The notes: a model not told the origin generated them from the letters alone. Shown: positions 1-9,196, counted from the stretch's first letter. The stretch is 64,000 nucleotides of DNA from Peribacillus alkalitolerans (GCF_010882125.1 NZ_JAAGVZ010000010.1:1-64000); one strand, 5' to 3'. A program made the numbers and translations.

Positions 1-98
<98 letters not shown>

Positions 99-106
99 TA
101 TATTAT

Positions 107-181
107 TCCGCAGTAGCTCAGTGGTAGAGCACTCGGCTGTTAACCGAGCGGTCGTAGGTTCGAATCCTACCTGCGGAGCCA
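107..181 (+). tRNA. tRNA-Asn (GTT)
   Basis: Cloverleaf with acceptor TCCGCAG/CTGCGGA, anticodon GTT and encoded CCA. It is the first tRNA after 5S rRNA, as in the B. subtilis trnD cluster. Confidence 0.97.
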
Positions 182-189
182 TATATATT

Positions 190-281
190 GGAGAGCTGTC
201 CGAGAGGTCGAAGGAGCACGATTGGAAATCGTGTAGACGGTCAACGCTGTCTCAAGGGTTCAAATCCCTTGCTCTCCGCCA
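190..281 (+). tRNA. tRNA-Ser (GGA)
   Basis: Class II tRNA with a long variable arm, acceptor GGAGAGC/GCTCTCC, anticodon GGA and encoded CCA. Confidence 0.97.
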
Positions 282-291
282 TTTACTTACT

Positions 292-366
292 GGCCCGTTG
301 GTCAAGCGGTTAAGACACCGCCCTTTCACGGCGGTAACACGGGTTCGAATCCCGTACGGGTCACCA
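292..366 (+). tRNA. tRNA-Glu (TTC)
   Basis: Acceptor GGCCCGT/ACGGGTC, anticodon TTC in the loop CTTTCAC, encoded CCA. Confidence 0.97.
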
Positions 367-375
367 CTTTAATAT

Positions 376-451
376 GGAGGATTAGCTCAGCTGGGAGAGC
401 ACCTGCCTTACAAGCAGGGGGTCGGCGGTTCGATCCCGTCATCCTCCACCA
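376..451 (+). tRNA. tRNA-Val (TAC)
   Basis: Acceptor GGAGGAT/ATCCTCC, anticodon TAC, encoded CCA. Confidence 0.97.
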
Positions 452-465
452 TATAGTTTAATTAT

Positions 466-485
466 TATTATCGCGGGGTGGAGCA
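466..485 (+). repeat. Duplicated 5' fragment of tRNA-fMet
   Basis: These 20 bases, including CGCGGGGTGGAGCA, are identical to 607-626, which hold the leader and first 14 bases of the intact tRNA-fMet. The copy lacks the D-loop, anticodon and T arm, so it cannot be a tRNA. The 121 bases between the copies hold a 9-bp inverted repeat (GTAACAATC at 519-527 with GATTGTTAC at 555-563). The likeliest origin is a partial tandem duplication or an insertion into an older tRNA copy. Confidence 0.85.
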
Positions 486-612
486 ACGAGCGAAGCTTCT
501 GTGAAAATTCTACGAGTTGTAACAATCGAGCTGCTTCAAGAGTTTGCTTTCTGAGATTGTTACAGTCTAAAGAAAACTTAGCGCATAAACAAAATTGTAT
601 CATTTCTATTAT

Positions 613-689
<77 letters not shown>

Positions 690-692
690 AAT

Positions 693-768
693 GGTTCCGT
701 GGTGTAGCGGTTAACATGCCTGCCTGTCACGCAGGAGATCGCGGGTTCGATTCCCGTCGGGACCGCCA
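693..768 (+). tRNA. tRNA-Asp (GTC)
   Basis: Acceptor GGTTCCG paired to CGGGACC with one G:U, anticodon GTC, encoded CCA. Confidence 0.96.
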
Positions 769-776
769 TTTGTGTT

Positions 777-852
777 GGCTCGGTAGCTCAGTCGGTAGAG
801 CAAAGGACTGAAAATCCTTGTGTCGGCGGTTCGATTCCGTCCCGAGCCACCA
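777..852 (+). tRNA. tRNA-Phe (GAA)
   Basis: Acceptor GGCTCGG/CCGAGCC, anticodon GAA in the loop CTGAAAA, encoded CCA. Confidence 0.97.
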
Positions 853-861
853 TTTATATTT

Positions 862-937
<76 letters not shown>

Positions 938-952
938 TTTTCATTAATATGT

Positions 953-1037
953 GGAGGGGTAGCGAAGTGGCTAAACGCGGCGGACTGTAAATCCGCTCCC
1001 TCCGGGTTCGGCGGTTCGAATCCGTCCCCCTCCACCA
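953..1037 (+). tRNA. tRNA-Tyr (GTA)
   Basis: Class II tRNA with a long variable arm, acceptor GGAGGGG/CCCCTCC, anticodon GTA, encoded CCA. Confidence 0.97.
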
Positions 1038-1049
1038 TTTAAAATATTT

Positions 1050-1123
1050 AGGGGCATAGTTTAAAGGTAGAACAGAGGTCTCCAAAACCTCCGGTGTGGG
1101 TTCGATTCCTACTGCCCCTGCCA
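1050..1123 (+). tRNA. tRNA-Trp (CCA)
   Basis: Acceptor AGGGGCA/TGCCCCT, anticodon CCA in the loop CTCCAAA, encoded CCA. Confidence 0.97.
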
Positions 1124-1134
1124 ATAATATGTAT

Positions 1135-1211
1135 GGCGGTTGTGGCGAAGTGGTTAACGCATCGGATTGTGGTTCCGACATTCGTGGGTTCGATTCCCAT
1201 CAGTCGCCCCA
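1135..1211 (+). tRNA. tRNA-His (GTG)
   Basis: Anticodon GTG. An extra 5' G (G-1) pairs with the C before the CCA end, the identity element of tRNA-His. Confidence 0.96.
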
Positions 1212-1246
1212 TTCATATTTTTCTAAAATGACTCATATAATGTTAT

Positions 1247-1321
1247 TGGGGTATAGCCAAGCGGTAAGGCATAGCACTTTGACTGCTACATGCGTTGGTT
1301 CGAATCCAGCTACCCCAGCCA
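1247..1321 (+). tRNA. tRNA-Gln (TTG)
   Basis: Acceptor TGGGGTA/TACCCCA, anticodon TTG in the loop CTTTGAC, encoded CCA. Confidence 0.96.
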
Positions 1322-1324
1322 TTT

Positions 1325-1399
1325 GCGGAAGTAGTTCAGTGGTAGAATACAACCTTGCCAAGGTTGGGGTCGCGGGTTCGAATCCCGTCTTCCGCTCCA
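1325..1399 (+). tRNA. tRNA-Gly (GCC)
   Basis: Acceptor GCGGAAG/CTTCCGC, anticodon GCC, encoded CCA. Confidence 0.97.
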
Positions 1400-1409
1400 T
1401 TTTAATACT

Positions 1410-1483
1410 GGCGGCATAGCCAAGTGGTAAGGCCAAGGTCTGCAAAACCTTTATCACCGGTTCAAATCCGGTTGCCGCCTCCA
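1410..1483 (+). tRNA. tRNA-Cys (GCA)
   Basis: Acceptor GGCGGCA/TGCCGCC, anticodon GCA in the loop CTGCAAA, encoded CCA. Confidence 0.97.
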
Positions 1484-1498
1484 ATTATATTTTGATAC

Positions 1499-1579
1499 GC
1501 CGGTGTGGCGGAATTGGCAGACGCGCACGACTCAAAATCGTGTTCCTCTGGAGTGCCGGTTCGACCCCGGCCACCGGTA
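1499..1579 (+). tRNA. tRNA-Leu (CAA), CCA not encoded
   Basis: Class II tRNA with acceptor GCCGGTG/CACCGGT, anticodon CAA in the loop CTCAAAA and a long variable arm. The discriminator A at 1579 is followed by TCTT, so CCA must be added after transcription. Every other tRNA in the cluster encodes it. This is the last gene of the cluster. Confidence 0.95.
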
Positions 1580-1586
1580 TCTTAAC

Positions 1587-1627
1587 AAAGATCTTCAACT
1601 TTTAAAGTTGGAGATCTTTTTCTTTTT
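1587..1627 (+). terminator. Terminator of the rrn-tRNA operon
   Basis: A long stem (AAAGATCTTCAACTTT paired with AAAGTTGGAGATCTTT, one G:T) is followed by TTTCTTTTTT. From here to 1797 nothing else is recognised. Confidence 0.95.
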
Positions 1628-1811
1628 TAGATGTTATTTTGTTAGGCTATTTTGGATTCGGTTTGTTAAGGACAAATAATGAATAACGTTATAAAATAAA
1701 ATACCCTATAAATCTCATTTACTGAAAGTATTAATTTAAAACAATATTGATACGTGAGCCTAATCAAATTAAACTGAAATAAAAATTAGATATGAAAAAG
1801 GTGGGATAAAT

Positions 1812-2831
1812 TTGTGGTCTCCTGATGAGTATTTAGAACAAGCGTATCGAAATACGACGCAACGTCTTTCATTCAATGCGAACAATAGGAGGGAATGGTC
1901 TGAGTGGAGAGATACTCTTAAAAGGAAGTTTTCAGATATATTGGCTGTTCCCCCTAATGATCTAACAGAATTAAACCCAAAAATTTTGGAACATAATGAA
2001 CTTGAAGATTACATAAGAGAACGTGTAGAATACTCAGTTGACATAAATTTAAGAGTCCTTGCTTATCTATTAATACCAAAAAATCAAACAAAACCATTGC
2101 CAACAATTATAGCCTGTCACGGACATGGCTATGGTAGTAAGGAATTGGTGGGATTACAACCGAATGGTAAAGAGAAACGTCTGGATCACAGTTATCATAA
2201 GGATTTTGCGATCGATTTAGTTAAGAGAGGTTATGTAGTATTAGTACCTGAAGTAATTGGTTTTGGTGATAGAAGATTAAAAGACGATTTAGAAAAGGAA
2301 GTCACTGAAAATTCTTGTTTTCGCTTAGCAACATATTTACTTATGCTTGGCAAAACATTGGCAGGGCAAAGAGTACATGAATTCCAAAAAGGGATTGATT
2401 TTCTTCACACAAGGCAAGAAGTAGATGCATCGAGAATTGGCTGTATGGGTTTTTCCGGAGGGGGACAAATATGTGCTTTTGCTGCTGCAATTGACGAAAG
2501 AATCAAAGCAGTTGTAATTAGTGGTTATACAAATACATTTAAGAGTAGTATTTTATCAATGCGTCATTGTATAGATAACTACCTACCTGGAATTCTTCAA
2601 TATGCTGAAATGCCAGATATAATTGGCTTGATTGCCCCGCGTCCGTTATTTATTGAATCGGGGAAAGATGATCTTCTATTTCCAATAGAAGCTGCAGAAC
2701 TTGCTTATTCTAAGATAAACAATATTTATCAATCCATAGGAAAATCAGGAAATCTTGGATGGGACAGCTTTTTTGGAGAGCATGAAGTGAATGGCCTAGT
2801 TTCTTATGATTGGTTGGACTCATACTTGTAA
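1812..2831 (+). CDS. Alpha/beta hydrolase, acetyl-esterase/dienelactone hydrolase-like
   Basis: Predicted cytoplasmic serine hydrolase of 339 residues with no signal peptide. The fold markers are in order: oxyanion motif HGHGYG near residue 103, nucleophile elbow G-F-S-G-G-G with Ser215, acid Asp near 286-287 in GKDD, and His324 in GEHE. Large single-domain hydrolases of this type often remove acetyl or other ester groups from sugars, which would suit the pectin genes nearby, but the substrate is not readable from sequence. The start is a TTG six bases after AAAGGTGGG at 1798-1806; no better ATG lies near it. It is a single gene, convergent with the LacI-type gene through a shared terminator. 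Confidence 0.8.
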   Translation: MWSPDEYLEQAYRNTTQRLSFNANNRREWSEWRDTLKRKFSDILAVPPNDLTELNPKILEHNELEDYIRERVEYSVDINLRVLAYLLIPKNQTKPLPTIIACHGHGYGSKELVGLQPNGKEKRLDHSYHKDFAIDLVKRGYVVLVPEVIGFGDRRLKDDLEKEVTENSCFRLATYLLMLGKTLAGQRVHEFQKGIDFLHTRQEVDASRIGCMGFSGGGQICAFAAAIDERIKAVVISGYTNTFKSSILSMRHCIDNYLPGILQYAEMPDIIGLIAPRPLFIESGKDDLLFPIEAAELAYSKINNIYQSIGKSGNLGWDSFFGEHEVNGLVSYDWLDSYL

Positions 2832-2844
2832 ATAAAAAAAGATT

Positions 2845-2882
2845 AAAAAGGATTGATGCTTGCAAAAGATCAATCCTTTTTA
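2845..2882. terminator. Bidirectional terminator
   Basis: AAAAAGGATTGAT and ATCAATCCTTTTT form a stem with A and T tracts on either side, so it can end both the hydrolase and the LacI-type transcripts. The stop codon of the LacI-type gene lies inside it. Confidence 0.85.
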
Positions 2883-3868
2883 TTTACTTGAGCACAAGAA
2901 GTTCTCTCCCTTAATTCAGGCTCTAGAATTTGTATCATGGGAACAGAATATGGGTCATGAATTTGATGAAATAGGGAGTCCGTAATTTTTTTAGCTAATA
3001 CTTCAACAGGAACACCAATACTTGTTAATGGGGTCTCTAAATTTCCCATATGTGGTATATTATCATAGCCGATAACAGATATATCCTTCGGAATAATGAA
3101 GTTGGCCTCTTTAAGTGAACGGATAATTCCCTCGCTTATATCATAACTTCCTCCAATAATGGCTGAAGGAATCCTAGATGATTGTAATAGGCGATTCGTC
3201 GCCATATACCCGTGATACCCATCCAATCCACCTGTATTAATTAAATACTGTTTATTAGTAGGTAAATTAAATTGTTTCATTACCTCTATAAAGCCTTCAT
3301 ACTTTTCGGTTTGCCTAGAATCGCCGAAGGTAAAATCACCAATATAAGCTATTTCCCTATGACCTAATTGATATAGATATTCGACAGCGAGAAACATAGC
3401 TTTTTTATAATTTACATCAATAAACGGGATTTTGGTTTGACTACTCGCAACTCCGTAGGAAATAATCGGTATTGTTGGCGAATGATTTATTAGTGATTGA
3501 TCTTCATTTTCCTCAAAAATAATGATTCCATCTACTTGAAATCGTTTAAACATTTCAACAGCAGAATTTGTAGAATTAATGGACAATATCATAGAGTAAT
3601 CATTGTTTTCAATTTCAGCATTAATTTTTGTAACGAGTGTTGATAAGGCAGCCCTTTCAATTGTAGGCCAAACTAGCCCAATGGTTTTGGTTTCCTTTGA
3701 GACTAACCTTCTAGCAGCAAAATTAGGTTCATACCCTAGTTCTTTTGCGATTTGAAGAATTTTTGATTTTGTTTCAGGCTTTACGAGAGGGCTATTATTT
3801 AAAGCTTTAGAAACAGTAGAGAAACTAACCCCTGTTACATTGGCAATATCTTTAATGGTCACACCCAT
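2870..3868 (-). CDS. LacI/GalR family transcriptional regulator
   Basis: The 332-residue repressor has an N-terminal LacI helix-turn-helix (IKDIANVTGVSFSTVSKALN, residues 4-23), the hinge region (P-N-F-A-A-R-R-L near 51) and a periplasmic-binding-protein-like effector domain to the C terminus. The start used is the ATG at 3868, behind TTTGGAGGATT. An in-frame ATG at 3952 has no ribosome site and would add 28 hydrophobic residues before the DNA-binding domain. It diverges from the MATE-like gene with palindromic operators in the gap, so autoregulation and control of the exporter are likely. The effector, probably a sugar, is unknown. Confidence 0.9.
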   Translation of the reverse strand: MGVTIKDIANVTGVSFSTVSKALNNSPLVKPETKSKILQIAKELGYEPNFAARRLVSKETKTIGLVWPTIERAALSTLVTKINAEIENNDYSMILSINSTNSAVEMFKRFQVDGIIIFEENEDQSLINHSPTIPIISYGVASSQTKIPFIDVNYKKAMFLAVEYLYQLGHREIAYIGDFTFGDSRQTEKYEGFIEVMKQFNLPTNKQYLINTGGLDGYHGYMATNRLLQSSRIPSAIIGGSYDISEGIIRSLKEANFIIPKDISVIGYDNIPHMGNLETPLTSIGVPVEVLAKKITDSLFHQIHDPYSVPMIQILEPELRERTSCAQVNKKD

Positions 3869-3896
3869 ATATAAATCCTCCAAAAACATCAAGAAA

Positions 3897-3914
3897 ATAA
3901 TAACGTTGTTAATA
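3897..3914. promoter_or_regulatory. Putative LacI-type operator, imperfect copy
   Basis: TAACGTTGTTAA matches the core of the perfect palindrome at 4074-4095, with the same AACGTTGTT sequence. It lies about 30 bases upstream of the LacI-type start codon, a suitable place for autorepression. Confidence 0.6.
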
Positions 3915-4073
3915 GTATATGAAAAATGCATATGAATCACAATATTAAACATCTAAGGACATTGGCGAGATTTTACCCATAGTAATAAAATCAGTGCAAA
4001 ACAAAATTATATTGAATTTAATTTTGCGAAAAATCTAAAAATTGTTTGTTATTTCATTTACTTTTAGTTATTA

Positions 4074-4095
4074 TAAATAACAACGTTGTTATTTA
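4074..4095. promoter_or_regulatory. Perfect 22-bp palindromic operator, LacI type
   Basis: The palindrome is centred on the CG at 4084-4085, with core AACAACGTTGTT; every position pairs out to 4074/4095. The central CG step is typical of LacI-family operators. It overlaps a possible -35 (TTGTTA, 4086-4091), with a -10 TATAAT at 4111-4116 before the MATE-like gene. Confidence 0.8.
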
Positions 4096-4135
4096 GAGCC
4101 GACTATAACTTATAATGAGAATAGAGGTGATTTTC

Positions 4136-5461
4136 ATGAATAGTTTAAACAGCCAGGTTTCGTATAAGCAGCTCAGTGCCTTTTTTTTACCATTAGGTTT
4201 TTCTGCTAGCTTAACTTCTATTACACATGTCATTATTAATGGAACGTTAACAAGATCTGAAGATGCTGCTTTTATTATCGCATGTTATGCGGTGGCTTTT
4301 GCTTTATTCGGGATTGTGGAGAGACCGATTATTGTTATTCGTCAAACGAGTTCTGCTTTAGTAAAAGATAAACAATCATTTAAACTATTAAATATCTTTT
4401 TATTGTATGTAATGGGTATCGTTTTTTTGTTTAGTTCCCTCCTGGCATATAGTTCAATTGGGGATTGGATGTATGTCCATTTTTTTAATGCAGACGAAAA
4501 TATGGTACATACTATTTCACAAACCTTTAAAGTAATTACCTTTGTTCTACTCTTTTCGGGAATACGTGCGATTTATCAAGGAATTATTATCAACCATCTT
4601 GAAACAAAGTGGCTTACTATCGGGGTGGTTATTAGACTTATTGGGATGTTTGTTATAGCTTATCTATTAGTCATTATGGATTATATTACAAGTATGGGAG
4701 GAGCTTTCATCTTCTTAGTAGGGATGATTATTGAGTGTGCTATTAGTGTCTGGAAAGGGCATTTCATTATCAAAGATTATCCAGAAAATTTGAATTCTAA
4801 TAAACTAAGAAAGTCTGATATATTTAAATTTTATACCCCATTAGTTTTTTACTTTATTATTCAAACAATGATGATACCAATCGTTTATGTTTTTCTGGCA
4901 AAATCAGAGAATATTCAAATGGGAATTGCCTCGTTTGCTTTAGCCTCGAGTATCACCAATTTGGTTTTAAGCTTTTTTATGTATACACACCAAATCGTTT
5001 TACAATTTTATGAGAAAAATAAAAAAAGAGTCATAAATTTTACTCTGTTAATAAGTGTTATTCCCTCCGTTTTATTAGTAGTATTATGTTTTTCATCAGC
5101 AGGTAATTGGTTCATGGAAACTGTAATGGGGGCTGATCGGGTTTTAGCTGAAACTACTTTAGAAGTACTAAAGTTCTTTTTATTAAAAACAATAGTGTAT
5201 CCAATTGTAGATTTTCTAAATGGGTTTCTAATGCTTCAAAGACAAACTAATCGTATGATCCTTTCACAAGTGATTAATCTAATCGCTGTTCTTATCACTC
5301 TTTCCATTTTGATATACACTGTCCCACAATTGAATGGGATAAATGGGGCCATTGCAGCATCGATTGGGGAAGTGGCAGGATTGGTTGTTGTGTATTCGAT
5401 AGTTAATAAAATGAGTCAGAGGAAGATTAGCGGGAAGGAAAAGATTACGTTAGGCATATAG
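4136..5461 (+). CDS. MATE-like multidrug/polysaccharide exporter family membrane protein
   Basis: Integral membrane protein of 441 residues with about twelve hydrophobic segments and short charged loops, resembling the MATE/polysaccharide flippase (MOP) superfamily. The N-terminal segment S-Y-K-Q-L-S-A-F-F-L-P-L-G and a repeated two-bundle layout support this. The ATG at 4136 follows AGAGGTGA at 4123-4130 and is preferred over the ATG at 4115. It is probably repressed by the divergent LacI-type protein and ends at its own terminator. The exported compound is unknown. A sugar-responsive exporter next to pectin genes is unusual; it may expel a toxic sugar or a glycosylated compound. Confidence 0.7.
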   Translation: MNSLNSQVSYKQLSAFFLPLGFSASLTSITHVIINGTLTRSEDAAFIIACYAVAFALFGIVERPIIVIRQTSSALVKDKQSFKLLNIFLLYVMGIVFLFSSLLAYSSIGDWMYVHFFNADENMVHTISQTFKVITFVLLFSGIRAIYQGIIINHLETKWLTIGVVIRLIGMFVIAYLLVIMDYITSMGGAFIFLVGMIIECAISVWKGHFIIKDYPENLNSNKLRKSDIFKFYTPLVFYFIIQTMMIPIVYVFLAKSENIQMGIASFALASSITNLVLSFFMYTHQIVLQFYEKNKKRVINFTLLISVIPSVLLVVLCFSSAGNWFMETVMGADRVLAETTLEVLKFFLLKTIVYPIVDFLNGFLMLQRQTNRMILSQVINLIAVLITLSILIYTVPQLNGINGAIAASIGEVAGLVVVYSIVNKMSQRKISGKEKITLGI

Positions 5462-5462
5462 A

Positions 5463-5500
5463 AAAAGGGAGGCTAATAAAGTTTATTAGCCTCCCTTTTG
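5463..5500 (+). terminator. Rho-independent terminator
   Basis: GGGAGGCTAATAAA and TTTATTAGCCTCCC form a strong stem followed by TTTTG. Confidence 0.92.
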
Positions 5501-5598
5501 TTTCCATACATGGGTAAAGTTAATATAAAAGTAAGTAGAGGGTTTTGTCAGGTTTAGTCGAAATATAAAGAATGCCATATGTAAGGATTGAATTCAAG

Positions 5599-7326
5599 AT
5601 GACTATAAAACCTTTTTATTATCATTTCAAAATAAAAAATAAAATTTTTTCAATCATGTTGTTGTTATTAGTAATCTTTTGTATCTTCGGTATTTATGCA
5701 TTTAATTATTTTTCAAGAATGTATGAAGATGAACTCTATAAACAGTCTGCTAAGACACTTCAATTATCTTCTGCTGTTTTGGATAAAGAATTAAATGAAA
5801 TTGAACAACTTTCCTTTCAAATTAGTACAGATGATTTTGTGCAAAATTCTTTAAAACAGATAAAAGATAATCCAAAAGCATATGAAGTTTATCGAACAAA
5901 AGCCAAATTAATGGATACACTCGTTACATTCGCAACTCAAAAAAGATATATATCCTCTATTCAAATTATTGATTATTATCGTAAAAACTATGTTGCCGGA
6001 TTTAATACGAAGATCAAATATCAGTCAAAGGATATACTCCCGCAAGTTTTCTCTAACAAAGGTGCAAATGTTTGGGCCGGGCTTGAAAACCAGAACAAAT
6101 TAACAGCTACGAGAATCATTAGAAACAAAGAAAATTTAAGCCTTGCGTATCTTGGTACATTAATCATCACAATTGATATGGAAAAGCTCATTCGGGGTAG
6201 TCTAAAGATTCCCTCTGATAACGATTTTGTGATAACAAGAGATGACGGTATTGTCTATATGAGTAATCACAATAAAATAGATAATGATAGTATACCAATT
6301 GTTAAAGTTGGAAGCGGTTACGATATTATGAACATTGATAATAAGAACTTTTTAGTGGCTTATCAGGAATCAGAGTTTTCGAATTTAACTTACTATCATT
6401 TTCTTCCATTTGATAATATTACAGAACAATCAACCAACATCAAGCATTGGATGTTTATCTGCTTTATATTTATGTTATTACTTACTATATTCTTGAGTAG
6501 GAGAGCGGCAAGTGCCTTATCTAAACCTCTCGAAGGATTAACTGTAAAAATGAAGCAAGCTCAAAAAGGAAAATTTGAACAGTCTGACTTTAAGGAAGAT
6601 ACTTATCCTAATGATGAAGTTGGACAGCTACATGAAAATTTTCAAATTATGATTAATAAGACTAATGAATTAATAAAAGAAAATTATCAAAAACAATTAG
6701 TCATTAAGGAGACCGAGTATAAGGCGTTACAAGCACAAATTAACCCTCACTTTTTATACAATACCTTAGACTCTATTAATTGGATGGCAAAACTCAATAA
6801 ACAACCCAATATTTCAATAATGGCAGAAGCATTGGGGAATATGATGAGAAATATTATTAGTAAAAAAGCACCGCTAATTTCAATTAAAGAAGAGCTGCAA
6901 ATCGTCATTAATTATATAACGATCCAAAAGTACAGATATCAAGAAAGACTATATTTCTCGTTAGAAAGTTCACCTGATGTGGAAGAGTTTCTTATTCCAA
7001 AACTATCTATTCAACCAATTGTTGAAAATGCTATTCAGCATGGATTAGAAGAGTCTGTGGATGGATGTACCATATCCATAAGTACCCACTATTTAGATAA
7101 TGGAAATATTAGTATTGTTATAGAGGATAATGGGCCAGGCATGGATGAAGGAACAATACAGTCTATTTTTAGCGGAGATTTAAAGTCTAAAAGAACCGGG
7201 ATAGGATTATGTAATATTAACGATAGAATAAAACTTATGTTTGGAAATATATATGGAATAGAGATTAAGAGTGAACAGGATAAGGGAACTAAAGTTATCA
7301 TCACATTACCATGTAGGATGGAGTGA
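5599..7326 (+). CDS. Sensor histidine kinase, YesM type
   Basis: The 575-residue membrane kinase has a first transmembrane helix near residues 15-37, an extracytoplasmic sensor of about 240 residues, a second helix near 285-305, a HAMP-like linker, a His_kinase domain with the phospho-acceptor His384 in Q-I-N-P-H-F-L-Y-N, and an HATPase_c domain with an N box (P-I-V-E-N-A-I-Q-H-G) and G boxes (D-N-G-P-G-M, G-I-G-L). The family senses extracellular sugars or their binding proteins. The ATG at 5599 is favoured because AAGGA lies 11 bases upstream; an earlier ATG at 5572 has no clear site. The response regulator follows eight bases later. Confidence 0.92.
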   Translation: MTIKPFYYHFKIKNKIFSIMLLLLVIFCIFGIYAFNYFSRMYEDELYKQSAKTLQLSSAVLDKELNEIEQLSFQISTDDFVQNSLKQIKDNPKAYEVYRTKAKLMDTLVTFATQKRYISSIQIIDYYRKNYVAGFNTKIKYQSKDILPQVFSNKGANVWAGLENQNKLTATRIIRNKENLSLAYLGTLIITIDMEKLIRGSLKIPSDNDFVITRDDGIVYMSNHNKIDNDSIPIVKVGSGYDIMNIDNKNFLVAYQESEFSNLTYYHFLPFDNITEQSTNIKHWMFICFIFMLLLTIFLSRRAASALSKPLEGLTVKMKQAQKGKFEQSDFKEDTYPNDEVGQLHENFQIMINKTNELIKENYQKQLVIKETEYKALQAQINPHFLYNTLDSINWMAKLNKQPNISIMAEALGNMMRNIISKKAPLISIKEELQIVINYITIQKYRYQERLYFSLESSPDVEEFLIPKLSIQPIVENAIQHGLEESVDGCTISISTHYLDNGNISIVIEDNGPGMDEGTIQSIFSGDLKSKRTGIGLCNINDRIKLMFGNIYGIEIKSEQDKGTKVIITLPCRME

Positions 7327-7334
7327 AGGGGATC

Positions 7335-8900
7335 ATGTATAAGGTACTTTTAGTTGATGATGAAATTAACATCCTAGAAGGAATAGCAGCACTTGTAGAT
7401 TGGAAGAGCTGTGGAACACACCTTGTCAAGAAAGCTCATAATGGGCGTATGGCTTTTGATTTCATAATAGAAGATCCTCCTGACATTGTGATCTCTGATA
7501 TTAAAATGCCAGGATTAAATGGCGTAGAATTGATTGAAAAAGTCAACAAAATATTTCCGAACATGAAGTTCATCATACTTTCTGGCTACGATGAATTTGA
7601 ATATGCCAAAACGGTCATGCAATTTAATGTGAAATACTATTTGCTTAAACCTAGCAATGAAACAAAAATCGAAGAAGCATTACGAAAAGTGGTGCAGGAA
7701 CTAGATGAACAGTTAGGTAAGGAACAATTTGTAACAAGTATTAAAAATAAGCTTCAAGATGTTATGCCTAAAGCAAAAGAACAATTCCTAAAGGAGATTA
7801 TCACGAATAAAAAATATGGAATCCCTGAATGGGTATATTTTAGTCAACTATTTGAAATAAAGCTTACAACTGAAAATTTTAAATTAGTCGTTTTAGAAAT
7901 AGATGAGGACCATGATTTTGAGAATATCTTTGCTTTAAAAGAAATCGTAGCAGAGCTATTAGATATTAACAACAAGATACAGCTATGTACAATCATTGGT
8001 GAGAAAATATTTATATTATGTGAAAATTGTCCTGATCCATGTTTAATTAATAGAATAAAGCAAGTAAAAGAAAGGTTCTGGGACATTTATAATATAAAAT
8101 TCACAACAGCTATCAGTAGTGATGGAAGTATTAACCAACTTAGACGACTTTATAATGAGGTTATCGACTGTTTATCTCAACGCTTTTATTTAGGTAATGG
8201 AAGTATCATTTCAGTAAATGATTTACAAAAAGAAGATTCCTATTTTGATAATGTTCAATTGTTTGATCACGAGGATTTTATTTTTTCCATCAGAAGTGGG
8301 AATATTATGGAGGTTAAGCATTACTTAGAACTATTTTTTGAACAACTCAAAAAAGAAAAATACGATGTGAACGTGGTGAAATCGCATTGTCTTGAGATAT
8401 ATATGTCTATCATTAGACAAGCTAAAAAGGAAAAGATGGACGAGCTGTTTCATAAAATAATTGTTTTTCAAGAGTTTACTATATTAGGTGATTATAAAGA
8501 ATTTATTGAAAGCGTTTCAGTCGAGATTGCTCAACAAAATTATGATCGAAATAAAGAATCTCAAAGTGACATCATACGAAAACTGATTGAATACGTAGGA
8601 AAGAATTTTGCTGATCAATCGCTCTCACTATCTAAAATAGCTAATGAGGTTTTTTATATGAATTCGGATTATCTAGGAAAACTTTTTAAAAAGGAATATG
8701 GTGAAAATTTTTCTAGTTTTCTAATAAAACTTAGAGTGGAAAAAGCGATTGATTTAATTGAAAATAACGGTCAGGTTAAAATGTTTGAAGTGGCTGAAGA
8801 AGTTGGGTTTGGAGACAATCCAAGATACTTTAGTCAAGTATTCAAAAAATATACAGGATTCACTCCTTCAGAATATAAAAATAACCTACTAATCAGCTAG
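7335..8900 (+). CDS. Response regulator with AraC-type output, YesN type
   Basis: The 521-residue protein has an N-terminal receiver domain with the acidic pocket D-D-E and phospho-acceptor Asp55 (V-I-S-D-I-K-M-P-G), a middle region of about 270 residues typical of long YesN proteins, and a C-terminal double helix-turn-helix of the AraC family (V-A-E-E-V-G-F-G-D-N-P-R-Y-F-S-Q). It is the partner of the kinase just upstream. Its obvious target is the solute-binding protein gene starting at 9233, which begins a new transcript after a terminator. The ATG at 7335 follows AAGGGGA; the GTG/ATG just upstream lies in the kinase stop region. Confidence 0.92.
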   Translation: MYKVLLVDDEINILEGIAALVDWKSCGTHLVKKAHNGRMAFDFIIEDPPDIVISDIKMPGLNGVELIEKVNKIFPNMKFIILSGYDEFEYAKTVMQFNVKYYLLKPSNETKIEEALRKVVQELDEQLGKEQFVTSIKNKLQDVMPKAKEQFLKEIITNKKYGIPEWVYFSQLFEIKLTTENFKLVVLEIDEDHDFENIFALKEIVAELLDINNKIQLCTIIGEKIFILCENCPDPCLINRIKQVKERFWDIYNIKFTTAISSDGSINQLRRLYNEVIDCLSQRFYLGNGSIISVNDLQKEDSYFDNVQLFDHEDFIFSIRSGNIMEVKHYLELFFEQLKKEKYDVNVVKSHCLEIYMSIIRQAKKEKMDELFHKIIVFQEFTILGDYKEFIESVSVEIAQQNYDRNKESQSDIIRKLIEYVGKNFADQSLSLSKIANEVFYMNSDYLGKLFKKEYGENFSSFLIKLRVEKAIDLIENNGQVKMFEVAEEVGFGDNPRYFSQVFKKYTGFTPSEYKNNLLIS

Positions 8901-8938
8901 CTTGCAGAGGTTTTCATAACCTCGAGCAAGCTTTTTTT
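8899..8938 (+). terminator. Rho-independent terminator
   Basis: AGCTTGC...GAGGTT paired with AACCTC...GCAAGCT, followed by seven T. It separates the two-component genes from the ABC transporter. The remaining stretch to 9190 shows no gene. Confidence 0.92.
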
Positions 8939-9196
8939 ATGACATAGACTCAGTAAAGGCTTTGTTTCATACGTGTTTGTTTTTTTATGGAAGGACATAT
9001 TCGATATTGAGGCAGCTTTGTACCTTCCTGTGCGAGATGAAGGACATTTAGAGTAGGGTTCAGGTTGTATTGTTTTCATTTAGGGGGAAAAATGTAATCA
9101 CTTATTCTTTCCCATAAAATCAAATCCTCTGATTTTTAAACATCAATGTCTGATATTTTTATTATTTAGAAAACTCACATAATTTATTATTATTTT

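Noticed and set aside
7089..7304. Minus-strand frame inside the sensor kinase gene
   Set aside because: It is antisense to a clearly conserved ATPase domain, has no ribosome site and has shadow-type composition. The same applies to the other antisense frames within long genes.
8897..9079. Minus-strand 60-residue frame after the first response regulator
   Set aside because: It ends inside the terminator hairpin, has no ribosome site and no recognisable protein features.
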